From Paraescarpia echinospica (taxonomy: Eukaryota; Annelida; Polychaeta; Sabellida; Siboglinidae), in contig CM034532.1 in the NCBI GenBank assembly GCA_020002185.1, positions 52,719,944 to 52,783,943 of the forward strand: 64,000 bases of DNA, written 5' to 3'. Both the position numbers and the translations under genes were made by a program. Below are positions 11,158 to 21,816 of this stretch, piece after piece; the stretch's first letter is position 1, and each line of letters opens with the position of its first letter. The notes beneath the pieces are model-generated. The model worked only from the letters and a program-made list of their open reading frames with translations, did not search any database and was not told the DNA's origin.

Positions 11158-14100
11158 ATGGCGCAGTCATTCCACGTATCTCCGCCTGATCCCTTTGTGT
11201 TCACAAAGCCCAACGAGTGGCCAAAGTGGATCAGGCGTTTTGAGCGGTTTCGGCTGGCTTCTGCTCTGAATGAGAAGAGTGAAGCCATGCAGGTGAACGC
11301 ATTGGTTTACGCCATGGGCGATGAAGCCGATGATATTATGGCCGGCTTTGGCTTAACAGCTGAAGAAAGGGAGCGGTATGAGGTGGTGAAGTCAAAGTTT
11401 GATTCACACTTCATAGTTCGTCGGAACACGATTTTCGAGCGGGCTAAGTTTAACCGAAGATGTCAGGAGGAGGGGGAGATGGTGGACGCCTTCATCACGG
11501 CTCTCTTCTGCCTGGCCGAGTTCTGCGATTACGGTCAATTGAACGACGAGATGATAAGAGACAGGATTGTCGTGGGAATCAGAGACACGACGCTCTCGCT
11601 GAAACTTCAGCTAGACGCTGAGCTTACGCTGAAGCGAGCAATCGACATGGCACGTCAGAATGAGGCGGCCAAGCGAGAGCAGGCGATGCTTCGCAACTTT
11701 GCTTCCTCTTCAACAAGGACGAGTGTGGACTTCGTCAAGTCAAAGAAGAAAGTTAGCGGCGGCACGAGACAGAAGACCAACAGGCCTCAAGGAGGTCAGA
11801 CGCAGGCCACGACCACGAAGACGTCGCGCAAGTGCGAGTTCTGTGGACGGTCGTCTCATCAGAGAGCAGTCTGTCCGGCGAGAGAAGCCACATGCTTCAG
11901 GTGCCACCGCAGTGGTCATTTTTCAACTGTATGTAGGTCATCAAAGGCCGTCGATACAGTCAGCCGAGACGACGAGGAGGGGTATTCCTTCCTTGGAGAG
12001 GTGACGAAAGGTGATCAGCCGTGGTCATCAACGATCAGCCTCGAGGTGATGAAGACGAAACAACGAGTTGACGTCTGCTTCAAGCTCGACACGGGTGCAG
12101 ACGTCACTGTGATTTCGGCTGCCGACTACAGAGGGGCAGGAAGTCCGTCTCTGGAGATGACGTCGAAGACGCTGGTGGGCGCGAACGACATGGTTCTAAA
12201 AGCCCAGGGCAAGTTCGTCGGCAAGCTGTCGCGTGACGGCTCAGTAGTCGATGAGGACGTTTACGTCATCAGTGGCCAACGACGGTCACTTCTCAGTCGA
12301 CGTGTCTGCCAGATGCTCGATCTCGTACGACGTATGGCGGTCGACTCGGTCGAAGCGGCCGACGTTATAAGACAAGACAACCCGAAATTGTTTGTAGGGT
12401 TGGGTCGCATGCGTGGCGACTACAACATCCAGTTACGCGAGGGGGCGGTCCCATTTGCGTTGTCGACGCCGCGACGGGTATCGATTCCTCTGCTCGAGAC
12501 GGTTAGACAGGAGCTGCAGAGAATGGAAGACACAGGTGTCATCAGGCGAGTCGAGGCGCCCACAGACTGGTGCGCCGGCATGGTAGTGGTAGCCAAACCG
12601 AAGGCAACTACTACGTCGTCAGATGGAGTCGTGACGCACAAAGTGCGTATCTGTGTCGACCTGACACATCTCAACGAGAGTGTCAGACGTGAAAAGCATG
12701 ATCTGTTGGATGCCAACTCGGGGTTTTGGCAAATTCCCCTGTCGCCAAACTGTCAGGAGCTGACGACGTTCATAACGCCGTTTGGGCGGTATTGCTTCAG
12801 AAGGCTACCGTTCGGCATAACGTCAGCCCCTGAGCACTTCCAGAAGCGCATGAGTGCGGTTCTTGACGGCTTGAGCGGGGTGTTGTGTATGATGGATGAT
12901 ATCGTCATCTTTGGCGCGTCATCAGAGGAGCACGACACACGAGTGCGGGCAGTATTCAAGCGACTGGCGGACAACGGAGTGACTTTGAACTTTGCTAAAT
13001 GCGAGTTCAGCAAATCAAGCATCACCTACCTGGGTCACGTCGTGACGGCTGAAGGCATCAAGGCCGATCCTGCCAAGGTAAAGGCCATCACAGAGATGGG
13101 TCAGCCTACAGATGTAGGCCACATACGACGTTTCCTCGGCATGGCGAATCAGCTGGGAAAGTTCTCGCCTACGCTGTCATCAGTTACGCAGCCGTTGCGT
13201 GATTTGCTACAGAAGGACAGGCAGTGGTTCTGGGGGCCGAGTCAGCAGACGGCTTTCGACGCGGTAAAGGCCGAACTCAGTGCGACGCCAGTGCTGGCGC
13301 TATATGACCCGAACAGGACGACGACGGTGTCAGCAGATGCGTCATCGTTCGGTCTTGGCGCTGTCCTGCTACAAAGGATCGATGGTACGAACAGGCCAGT
13401 GGCGTACGCTTCTCGGGCGATGACGCCGACTGAACAACGATACTCTCAAATCGACAAGGAAGCTCTTGCGACAACGTGGTCACTGGAGCGCTTCCACGAT
13501 TACCTGTACGGTATGGAGTTTCATGTAGAGACAGATCACAAGCCGCTTGTGACACTCTTAAGCTCGAAGAAGAACTTGGATGAGCTGACTCCACGGATTC
13601 AACGCTATCGTATGCGCCTGATGCGTTATACGTACACGATCGAGCACGTGCCGGGGAAGGAGCTGATTACAGCCGATGCTCTGTCGCGAGCCCCGCACGT
13701 GAGAGAGCTGACCATCTCGGAACTCCAGTTCGCGGATGAAGTGGCAGCTCACGAAGATTTCGTCGTGGGACAGATCCCGGCGACGGAGAGACGTCTCCAG
13801 GAGATCAAGGAACAGCAACAGCGTGACGAGATCTGCAGCCAGGTTCTGCGCTACTGTGCTGAGGGCTGGCCAAGCCACTGTTCTCTGCCGTCGATTCTGA
13901 GACCGTACTGGCAGTGTCAACAAGAGTTTACGGTCCACAACGGCATCTTACTCAAGGGAGTACGTCTCGTCATCCCGGTCTCTATGAGACTGGAGATGAT
14001 AGATCGACTACACGAGGGACACCAGGGAGTAGTCAAGTGTAGGGCGCGAGCACAGGCCTCAGTGTGGTGGCCTGGACTGAGTCGACAACTCGACGAAGTT

Positions 14101-15084
14101 GTGAAGAACTGCACGACGTGTGCAAGGGAGAGGCGAAACCCCTCTGAACCGATGATCGCGTCGGAATGTCATCTGCGGCCGTGGCAGAAGGTCGGGACGG
14201 ACATGTTCTTCTTCAGGCGGTCGACCTACTTGTTAGTAGTCGACTACTGTTCCAGCTACGTCGAAGTAGCCAGGCTGGAGACAACAGATTCGTCATCAGT
14301 TATTCTTCATCTGAAGTCGATCTTCGCCCGGCATGGCATTCCGGAGACCGTGATCTCCGACAACGGGCCGCAGTATTCATCATTTGAGTTTGCGCAATTC
14401 GCGAGAGCGCAGGGCTTTGAACACATCACGAGCAGCCCTCGCTTTCCTCAAAGTAACGGCAAGTCTGAGCGCGCCGTCCAGACTGTCAAGAATCTACTAA
14501 AGAAGGCGGTCGACCCGTACGATGCCTTGTTGGCGTACAGATCGACAGCACTAGAGTGCGGCTATTCGCCTGCTGAACTAAGCATGGGCCGACAGCTGCG
14601 CACGTTAGTGCCAACGGTGCCTGCGACTCTTCTGCCCCGCTGGGATGAGCCGAGGGGAGAGAGAGAGCGAAGAGAGCTGATGCGTCAGAAGAAGAAAGAC
14701 GCGTACGACCGATATCATCGCGCGCGACCACTTTCTACTCTTCGGGCCGGCGACCCAGTCTGGGTCAAAGACGCGAACGTCAACGGCACGGTGGTGGGTC
14801 CGGCACACACACCTCGGTCGTATGTAGTGCGAACGCCGACGTCCTGCCTAAGAAGAAATCGGCGACATCTGCAGCCGACTCCTAACGTGACGGCTGACGA
14901 GCGAGCAGACGACGCCGACCCGTCATCTACCGAGATGACGACGACACCGGTTGCGCTTCGTATGCGCGAGCCGAGACCAGTGTCACCTCCAGCGGTCACA
15001 GCTCCCACTGGAGTTGTCTCCAAGCACTCATTGAACTTGGAAGGGATATGTGACGTTAGTCTCGATCATCCTACCTCTCACTAG
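11158..15084 (+). CDS. Gag-Pol polyprotein of the nested LTR element
   Basis: A single open frame of 1308 codons from the ATG at 11158 (the frame is open upstream to a TTG at 11137). Order: gag region to about residue 220; two CX2CX4HX4C zinc knuckles from residues 226 and 246; protease with D-T-G-A at 311; reverse transcriptase with M-M-D-D (Asp 580/581); RNase H with a DAS motif; integrase with HX2H (952/955) and CX2C (985/988); then the catalytic triad D1015, D1068, E1104 (D-X35-E between the last two). No chromodomain is visible. The stop lies inside the 3' LTR. One oddity: between residues about 514 and 516, just before the LDANSGFWQI motif A, roughly 20 residues usual in the family seem to be missing in frame. 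The ORF is open but RT may be impaired. The protein copies the element through RNA and integrates the DNA. Confidence 0.92.
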   Translation: MAQSFHVSPPDPFVFTKPNEWPKWIRRFERFRLASALNEKSEAMQVNALVYAMGDEADDIMAGFGLTAEERERYEVVKSKFDSHFIVRRNTIFERAKFNRRCQEEGEMVDAFITALFCLAEFCDYGQLNDEMIRDRIVVGIRDTTLSLKLQLDAELTLKRAIDMARQNEAAKREQAMLRNFASSSTRTSVDFVKSKKKVSGGTRQKTNRPQGGQTQATTTKTSRKCEFCGRSSHQRAVCPAREATCFRCHRSGHFSTVCRSSKAVDTVSRDDEEGYSFLGEVTKGDQPWSSTISLEVMKTKQRVDVCFKLDTGADVTVISAADYRGAGSPSLEMTSKTLVGANDMVLKAQGKFVGKLSRDGSVVDEDVYVISGQRRSLLSRRVCQMLDLVRRMAVDSVEAADVIRQDNPKLFVGLGRMRGDYNIQLREGAVPFALSTPRRVSIPLLETVRQELQRMEDTGVIRRVEAPTDWCAGMVVVAKPKATTTSSDGVVTHKVRICVDLTHLNESVRREKHDLLDANSGFWQIPLSPNCQELTTFITPFGRYCFRRLPFGITSAPEHFQKRMSAVLDGLSGVLCMMDDIVIFGASSEEHDTRVRAVFKRLADNGVTLNFAKCEFSKSSITYLGHVVTAEGIKADPAKVKAITEMGQPTDVGHIRRFLGMANQLGKFSPTLSSVTQPLRDLLQKDRQWFWGPSQQTAFDAVKAELSATPVLALYDPNRTTTVSADASSFGLGAVLLQRIDGTNRPVAYASRAMTPTEQRYSQIDKEALATTWSLERFHDYLYGMEFHVETDHKPLVTLLSSKKNLDELTPRIQRYRMRLMRYTYTIEHVPGKELITADALSRAPHVRELTISELQFADEVAAHEDFVVGQIPATERRLQEIKEQQQRDEICSQVLRYCAEGWPSHCSLPSILRPYWQCQQEFTVHNGILLKGVRLVIPVSMRLEMIDRLHEGHQGVVKCRARAQASVWWPGLSRQLDEVVKNCTTCARERRNPSEPMIASECHLRPWQKVGTDMFFFRRSTYLLVVDYCSSYVEVARLETTDSSSVILHLKSIFARHGIPETVISDNGPQYSSFEFAQFARAQGFEHITSSPRFPQSNGKSERAVQTVKNLLKKAVDPYDALLAYRSTALECGYSPAELSMGRQLRTLVPTVPATLLPRWDEPRGERERRELMRQKKKDAYDRYHRARPLSTLRAGDPVWVKDANVNGTVVGPAHTPRSYVVRTPTSCLRRNRRHLQPTPNVTADERADDADPSSTEMTTTPVALRMREPRPVSPPAVTAPTGVVSKHSLNLEGICDVSLDHPTSH

Positions 15085-15200
15085 TCTCGTGAGATCACTG
15101 CTGATCTCGCGTGTCTTCTAAAATACAGCCATTTTGACATATACATGCGTTTGTCTCATTCTCTCATAACATATTACTGTTACAAGTGTATAACACAACA
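15049..15200 (+). repeat. 3' LTR of the nested element
   Basis: Same 152 bp as the 5' copy by eye. Preceded by the purine run ggaaggga and followed by CATCC. Confidence 0.92.
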
Positions 15201-15205
15201 CATCC

Positions 15206-16035
15206 GACTTCTCGATCGTTTGCGACAAAACAAGACCTCTCGTTCGAATTCGTAGCGGCCGGCGGTAAGCGTCTACTGCCCGGCTTCGTCTTTCAATTGA
15301 ACGTATTCAACTGACTTCGCAATCGTTTGCGACCGTGTGATTATTGAACGGACGCGACTCGAGAATTCGCGACGTAAGACGGCAATCGTCAAGTGCCCGG
15401 CATCATCACTCGTGCGGCCGAGATACTCCGTTCTAATTGTGTTCTGAGCTCGGCGTGTTGACTTCAACAAACGTTCGTATATATTCGAGATGGGACTAGC
15501 CCAGTATAAATGTTTATTTTCTGATTGAACGTATCTATTATTTGCTGTATTACGATTAGTAGTTAACTGTGGGTTTTGAAGTGAGGTATTATTACCCATG
15601 AAGTATTCACATATATATATATAAATATATGTGTGTGTTGTAACATATTACTGTAATGAGAGTCCGCGAGGACTAGCTTATACTGTGTATTTATATTATG
15701 GGAGTTATTCTTAGATAACACTTGGCGCCTAGTGTATGGTCGTATAGCGGTATAATCCACCTTAGAAAGGAAGTGGAATTTGATAATCGAAAGATTCAGT
15801 GTTATTGTTTATTATGTTCTATTAAGATTTGGTTACGGGATTTCTTTATTTTGTTTATTTTGTTAATTGAGATATTTACCAAAAGGAAGATATCTTGTAA
15901 TAAAGTATTAAATTGTCCTCGTTCTTTGTTGCTTGTTCACGATCACCGTTCCTTCTCATATGCGTTGACCTTGATATATAAGAACCCTACTAGACTGAGC
16001 CATCTAGTGTACGGAGACCTCGCTAATCCGTGACA
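15206..16035 (+). repeat. 5' LTR of the outer element, second part
   Basis: Continues the LTR from cgacttctcgatcg to ccgtgaca. A polyadenylation-type AATAAA is at 15899-15904. Colinear with 22545-23374 in the 3' LTR. Confidence 0.9.
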
Positions 16036-16039
16036 TAAT

Positions 16040-16057
16040 TGGGGGCTCGTCCGGGAT
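16040..16057 (+). other. Primer binding site, tRNA-Pro type
   Basis: TGGGGGCTCGTCCGGGAT, five bases after the 5' LTR end, is the 18-nt complement of the tRNA-Pro 3' end, the primer also used by many gammaretroviruses. Confidence 0.9.
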
Positions 16058-16672
16058 TCCGGCGAGGGGGAAATTAAAATAACACCTTCGGTCAACGCTA
16101 TGAATTGCGGGTAACACGTGACGGCAACATAAAACATGCCTGAGAAATTAGCTGCACTCTGGTTACGTGGAGTGTCAGCGTTGTTCCGTGGCTAGAGACG
16201 AAACCTACATCTATTCCAGTACTGTAGTGTAGGGTAATTCACATGCCCCTTGTCGTTTCCGCCCGGACATAATTCTGAGTCCCATATTTCTCGTTACATT
16301 TATAGTGTGTCATTCACGTTTTGAGGCATTAGACTTGTTATTACAGCAGCAAAGGACCATGAATTAATCGTATACTTATTGTAAGTAGGAGCTTTGTTAT
16401 TTTTCAGCTGTACAAGGAAGTTGAATTACTTGTTGTATTTGCCGAGATGGCATTGGGCAGATTAAAGTCCTATAGAATGTCCGTGTGTTGATAGTTGACA
16501 CGGCATGGTTGAAATCGTATAGTGATTTCATTATTCCAGTCTTATGAGAAGATTGGGTGGAGTGTTGTAGCGTAGCTAACACTTTTGTGGTTTACAGGTG
16601 ATTGACCTTGTGTATTACTCAAACGTGATATCAGTTTAGTGATTGTTTCGTGTGTTGCACTAATTTGCAAAC
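16058..16672 (+). other. 5' leader of the outer element
   Basis: Untranslated stretch between primer site and gag ATG. No further feature is recognised. Confidence 0.6.
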
Positions 16673-18362
16673 ATGGATCTTGCTCAATTAATTGAGTTAG
16701 GCGAGAAGTTAGGGTTAACATGTCCCGAACTTCAGGCATTTGTTCGCGATGAACAAGGAACCGCCCGGGCTGAGCGACAGGCCGCTCGCAAGGCGGAGAA
16801 AGAGAGGCTCCTGGCTGATATGGAGAAAGAGAGGCTCCAGGCTGATATGGACAAAGAGAGGCTCCATGCCGATATGGAGAAGGAGAGGCTCAAGGCCGAG
16901 CTCCGAGAAAAGGAGGCTGCAAGGCAGGCCGATATACGGGCGCGTGAAATGGAGCATGAAGAAAAGATGGCCAGGCTCCACAACGAGGCTACTACCTTAG
17001 AGAACCGAGATTCAGTGAGTAATGCTTCAGCCATTACTAAGGCAGTCCGTAGTCCTCCGTTACCCTGTTTTAACGAAGACAGGGATTCGATTGATGCTTA
17101 TCTCCAGCGCTTTGAAAGATATGCGGAAAACCAGGGTTGGGAGCGCGAGAATTACGCTATATTTCTGAGCGCATTGTTAACTGGTCATGCACTGGAAGTT
17201 TATTCCCGTTCCCCGATTTCCGTGGCCAACGATTATGACCAGTTAAAGCAAGCATTGCTAGGATGGTACCGACTGACTGTAGGCGATTTTCGTAAGAAGT
17301 TTTACACCTGTTCTTTAAATTCGACCGAAACAGTGTCGCAGTATTTTGCTCGTATGGAGCATTATTTGACTGAGACTGAGTGGATTTCTTTGTCAAACAT
17401 TAATGAGTCTTTCGAGGGCCTTAAGGAACTCATTCTGGGAGAGCAATTCTTGTTTATGTGCCCTAGGGAACTGTCCGTGTTTCTGAGAGAACACAAACCG
17501 GTGGGGAAAGAGAATTTGTTAGAGTTGGTGAGAACATTTACAGATGCCCATTCATCATATAGTAAACGGGAAAATCGTAGAGACCGAGTCCGACCCACTC
17601 CCGTCCCTTCACCCGTCCCGAAAAGTAGATCAGGGGAGGGGAGGTACCCTATTTCTAGCCCTACCCCGCGGCCCGTTCCTCCGCCGCGTACATGTTTCCT
17701 TTGTAATCGGCCAGGTCACATCGCGAGACAGTGTACAGTGGGAGTGCAGAATAGGAATCCTCCACCGCAAAGGATGAAACCAGTGGTTGGGAATTGTGCA
17801 GTTGTGCTAAACCAGAATTCCCCTAGTCACCAATGTCCTGTGGGTGGGACTGATGTCACTTTGCAATGTGGATGTAAGATCCCCGTAATTGCTAGTGCTT
17901 GTGTACAACATGAAAACAGTTGTAACTTACCGGTTGTAGAGGGGTATGTGGGGGGATCCCCAGGGAAAGTACTACGCGACAGCGGGTGTAACGGAGTCGT
18001 TGTACGGCGTAGCCTAGTTCCGGAGAATCAGTTAACTGGGAAAACCAAAGTCCTTATGCTGATGGACCGATCCGTCATTGAAGTCCCAACTGCCCGGTGC
18101 TATGTGAGAACTCCCTTTTTCACAGGAGAAATTGAAGCCCTATGTCTAAACAACCCCGTTTATGACTTAGTCATTGGCAACGTTGTTGAATTAAATTTGC
18201 CCTGTTCCGATAACAGTGAAGGTTCTCCTTTTCGAGGAACCAAGTCAGATGGTGTCCCCGTTACTGTTGAGACCCCTTTGAATGACGCCCCAGTCACCGG
18301 TTGTGCTGTAGAAACCCGTGTTCACCGGGAGCGCCTTTCTAAACCCACAAAACCTTTGATAG
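16673..18362 (+). CDS. Gag-protease part of the outer LTR element
   Basis: The frame starts MDLAQLIELGEKLG at 16673. Residues about 40-105 are a charged coiled-coil stretch built from repeats of the type MEKERLxAD. Then comes a capsid-like region (FNEDRDSIDAYLQRFERYAE, LTGHALEVY) of the kind related to vertebrate SCAN domains, then a proline-rich linker and one CX2CX4HX4C zinc knuckle from residue 341. The aspartic protease has D-S-G-C with Asp 436, in place of the usual D-T/S-G-A. After KPTKPLIVP the frame runs without a stop into a CR1-like RT fragment and ends at 19567 as a 964-residue chimera. Gag would assemble the particle and the protease would process it. The pol continuation is broken, so this copy could at most supply Gag in trans. 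Confidence 0.8.
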
Positions 18363-19670
18363 TGCCTCAAGATAACTTGATAAACCCATCTCAACATGGG
18401 TTTTTAAAAGCGAGGTCATGCTTAACAAATATGTTATGTTTTTTGGAAGACATCACTAGGTGGGTAGATGAGGGATCACCAGTAGATACCATCTATTTAG
18501 ATTTTCAAAAAGCTTTCGGCAAAGTACCACATCAAAGATTACTCCTTAAGCTAAAGGCCCATGGCATAGGAAATGGTATAATAAACTGGATAGAAAAATG
18601 GCTGAATGACAGAAGACAACGTGTAGTAGTTGATGGGGAGGCTTCAAACTGGAAATCGGTATTGAGTGGGGTACCACAGGGATCAGTACTAGGACCTATA
18701 TTATTCTTAATATATATCAACGATTTGGACGATGATATAACAAGCAAGGTGTTAAAATTTGCGGATGATACAAAAGTGTTTAGAAGGATTAAAAGTGATG
18801 GAGACAGACAGCATTTACAAGATGATCTTGATAGATTGATCAAATGGTCTGAAAAGTGGCAAATGCTGTTCAATTTTGGGAAATGTAAATGCCTCCACAC
18901 AGGTCATGGGAATGAAGAGGTAAAATATAAAATGGGGGGTACTGTTCTAAGTACTACTGTAAAAGAAAAGGACTTGGGGTTAACCATTAGTGCTGATATG
19001 AAGGTTTCAGAGCAGTGCGGAATTGCAGCGTCAAAGGGAAATCAAATCCTTGGATTAATTAGGCGAAATATAGCGTATAAGAAAAAAGAATTAATAGTAC
19101 CGCTGTACAAAACAATAGTGAGGCCTCATTTAGAATATTGTATACAAGCATGGAGGCCATATCGCAAGAAGGACATAGATATGCTAGAAAGAGTACAGAG
19201 GAGAGCGACTAAAATGATTCCAAATCTGAGGGATCTTAGTTACGAAATACGCCTAAAAGAATGTGGTTTAACAACATTAGAGACCAGGAGATTGAGAGGA
19301 GATCACATAGAAGTGTTTAAAATATTGAATGGTTATGAAAATATTGATAGAAACATTTTGTTCTCAGTTAAGAAAAATAGAAGGACCAGAGGACATGAAG
19401 CTACATTAGTAAAGGAGCAGTGTAGATTAGATATAAGAAAGTTCTCATTCTCACAAAGGACTGTAAATGAATGGAACAGATTATCTCCTGATTGTGTTGG
19501 TGCTAGTAGCGTGAATATGTTTAAAAATAAAATCGACACACACCTTAAAAAGGCGGGATACATGTAGATAAAAAGTATTGGACTCTCGATAAGCCAAAAG
19601 GCTTCCTTGTCCACCTTGCCATCCAGAGTAATTTTCTGGATGGCAATCTTGTTAAATCTTGTTAAAGTTG
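18363..19670 (+). mobile_element. CR1/Jockey-like non-LTR fragment inserted in pol
   Basis: 5'-truncated non-LTR reverse transcriptase of about 400 codons, in frame with the upstream gag-protease. Motifs: SQHGFLKARSCLTN, YLDFQKAFGKVPH (the second Asp usual in KAFDKV is Gly), GVPQGSVLGPILF, FADDTK at 18758-18769, LGLTIS, and the C-terminal thumb and tail to KKAGYM with a stop at 19565-19567. About 100 bp of 3' UTR follow with aagccaaaaggcttcc and a twice repeated aatcttgtt, which probably marks its end. The target duplication was not resolved, so both edges are approximate. It separates the protease from the integrase of the host element. Confidence 0.85.
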
Positions 19671-20572
19671 TTGGTGCGAGTATATCTGCCGATGATTTCT
19701 TGAGAGAGCAAAAAGGGGATGAGACCTTAAAGAAATGCTTTCATTCGGCTGAAGAGACTAAAGGGAAACCTAAGGGAGAACAATCAAGTCAATTCGTGAT
19801 CGAAAGGGGGCTCCTTTATCGCTTGTATCAGAAAGAGAAAGAGGGTGAGACTGTGAAACAACTAGTAGTTTCCCGAGTGTTGCGCAATCGTGTCATGACG
19901 TTAGAACATGAAACCATCCTATCTGAACATCAGGGAATGAAGAAGTCGCTAGACAGAATCCTCCTTAACTTTTACTGGCCATGGATAGTAGGTGATGTCC
20001 GTAGATTCTGCCAGTCATGTGACATCTGTCAGAAGACCGTTAGTCGGGACAATGTCCCTAAGGCTCCTGTACAATTGAATCCCATCGTAAACACGCCCGT
20101 TGAAAAGGTAGCGATAGATTTGGTAGGTCACTTAACCCCAGTGACAGAGAGAGGTAATGTTGAGACGCTAGGTTTAGCTGCTGTTGTCGAAGAACAACCT
20201 GAATGTGAGACTGATGAGGAGTTTCCCATTCCTGAGAGAGAGGAAAACATTGGGGACGTCCATGTGAGTGATAGTTTATCACCTGATCAGACACGAGACT
20301 TGAAACAGCTGATGGAAGAATTTCCTTCCATCTTTTCAAGCACTCCAGGGCAAACTAGTCTCTTGTCCCATGCCATTGAGGTAACGTCCTCTAGTTCCGT
20401 GAGATGCAAACCGTACCCTATTCCATTAACCAAGTTGGGAGTGGTAAAACAGGAGGTTGAGAAGATGCGAGAAATGGGCGTGATTGAGCCATCTCATTTA
20501 CCGTACTCATCGCCTTTGTTGCTAATTCGTAAATCTGACTCCACATACAGACCGGTAGTAGATTTTCGCTAG
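19671..20572 (+). pseudogene. Integrase remnant and start of RT, outer LTR element
   Basis: The open frame 19607-20572 contains, after the CR1 tail, VGASISADDFLREQ, an integrase zinc-binding HHCC region (EHETILSEHQG ... CQSCDIC) and the beginning of the catalytic core (VAIDLVGHLTPVTERGN). The core then breaks off. The next residues (VETLGLAAVVEEQPE) already lead into the linker before RT, so the second Asp and the Glu of the DDE triad are missing. The RT start (AIEVTSSSSVRCKPYPIP, KLGVVKQEVEKMREMGVIEP) is intact up to PVVDFR, where a TAG at 20570-20572 stops translation. The same frame continues open after the stop. The integrase-before-RT order is the key diagnostic of the element. Confidence 0.85.
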
Positions 20573-21654
20573 TTAAACAAGGTTACTAAATTCGATGCAG
20601 AACCTATGCCAAATCCCGATACTATCTTGGCTGAGGTGGGGCAGGATAGGTACTTGTCCAAACTAGATTTCTGCAAAGGCTACTGGCAAATAAGGATGGA
20701 ACCGGAAGATAAGGAGAAAACCGCATTTTGTACTCCCCAAGGGTTGTTCCAATTCTGCGTCATGCCTTTCGGTCTAGTCAACGCCGGCGCATCGTACATT
20801 CGCATGATGGCCTCGGTGGTGTTAGCAATTATGTTGACGATGTATTGATTCACACCTCAACATGGGCCGATCACTTATCAACACTGCGGGCAGTGTTCGT
20901 CCGAGTGAGACAAGCGGGTCTCACTATAAAACCGTCGAAGTGTTATCTTGGGTTTGAATCTGTCGATTTCCTGAGACACCAAGTAGGACAAGGAGAAGTG
21001 AAGACCCAGGAAGACAAGGTAAACAAGATTAGGAATGCGCCCATTCCTACCACGAAGAAACAAGTGAGGTCTTTTCTAGGTTTAGCAGGATATTACCGGA
21101 AGTTTGTTAATGGGTATTCCAGAATCGCGGCTCCATTGATTGATCTCACAAAGGCAAAACAGCCTAACAAGGTAAGTTGGAATGATGAGGCGGATAAGGC
21201 CTTCATTCAACTGAAGCAGGCCCTGTGTAAGGCGCCTATCCTCAAATTGCCTGACGTAAACAGACCCTTTGTCTTGCGTACAGATGCGTCCGATACCGGA
21301 CTCGGAGCAATGTTACTCCAAGAGAATAACGGAGTCTTATTCCCAGTCGCGTTTGCGAGCAAGAAGCTCAATCCCACGCAAAGGCGATATTCCGTAGTAG
21401 AAAGAGAATGTCTGGCAATTGTTTGGGGACTCGAGAAATTTCACTTATACCTATATGGGCGAAGTTTCATTGTGCAGTGTGATCAACGATCCCTGAAATT
21501 CCTAAACACTGCGAAGTTGACAAACAATCGCGTTATGCGATGGGCTCTTAAAGTCCAACCCTACCGTTTCCGGGTAGAGTCAATCCCTGGAACAGATAAC
21601 ATAGGTGCAGACTACCTAAGCCGAATGGAATGTAGATTCCATCAAATTAGTTGA
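20573..21654 (+). pseudogene. RT and RNase H of the outer LTR element, frameshifted
   Basis: The first piece (to about 20815) holds LNKVTKFDAEPMP, SKLDFCKGYWQI and FQFCVMPFGLVNAGA. Near 20815-20825 a small deletion shifts the frame. The second piece carries YVDD (20830-20841), then FLGLAGYYRKFV, RTDASDTGLGAML for RNase H and the final GADYLSRM. All catalytic motifs survive, but the premature stop and shift mean no full-length Pol can be made. The stop is at 21652. Confidence 0.88.
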
Positions 21655-21803
21655 GACAATGAAGTGTCATAAAACAATGTTGTGCAACTAGATAGTTACT
21701 AGTTCGGCAAGTGATCGCCAGGTTATTTATTGTATTAAATGTAATGTATTAAATTAGTGTATTAAAATTATTCCTTAATATTTGTGTTCAGGAAGTAGAT
21801 TCT

Positions 21804-21816
21804 TAGCGGGGGGTAA
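21804..21816 (+). other. Polypurine tract of the outer element
   Basis: agcggggggtaa lies directly before the 3' LTR start TGTAGC, the site expected for plus-strand priming. Confidence 0.75.

Larger units (their letters stand above)
10791..15200 (+). mobile_element. Young Ty3/Gypsy element with short LTRs (Mag-like), nested
   Basis: A 4410-bp element with 152-bp LTRs that look identical by eye (10791-10942 and 15049-15200), both TG...CA. The TSD CATCC is at 10786-10790 and 15201-15205. The empty site is visible in the sister LTR at about 22541 (ccgttcatccgacttctc). It has one long ORF, a polypurine tract ggaaggga just before the 3' LTR, and TGATGTCAGAAG directly after the 5' LTR where a primer site is expected. 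Two zinc knuckles, one ORF and very short LTRs fit the Mag-like branch; this assignment is from memory. Identical LTRs imply recent insertion. Confidence 0.92.

Noticed and set aside
16715..17034. Antisense ORFs over gag
   Set aside because: Shadows of the KERL repeat in the gag coiled coil.
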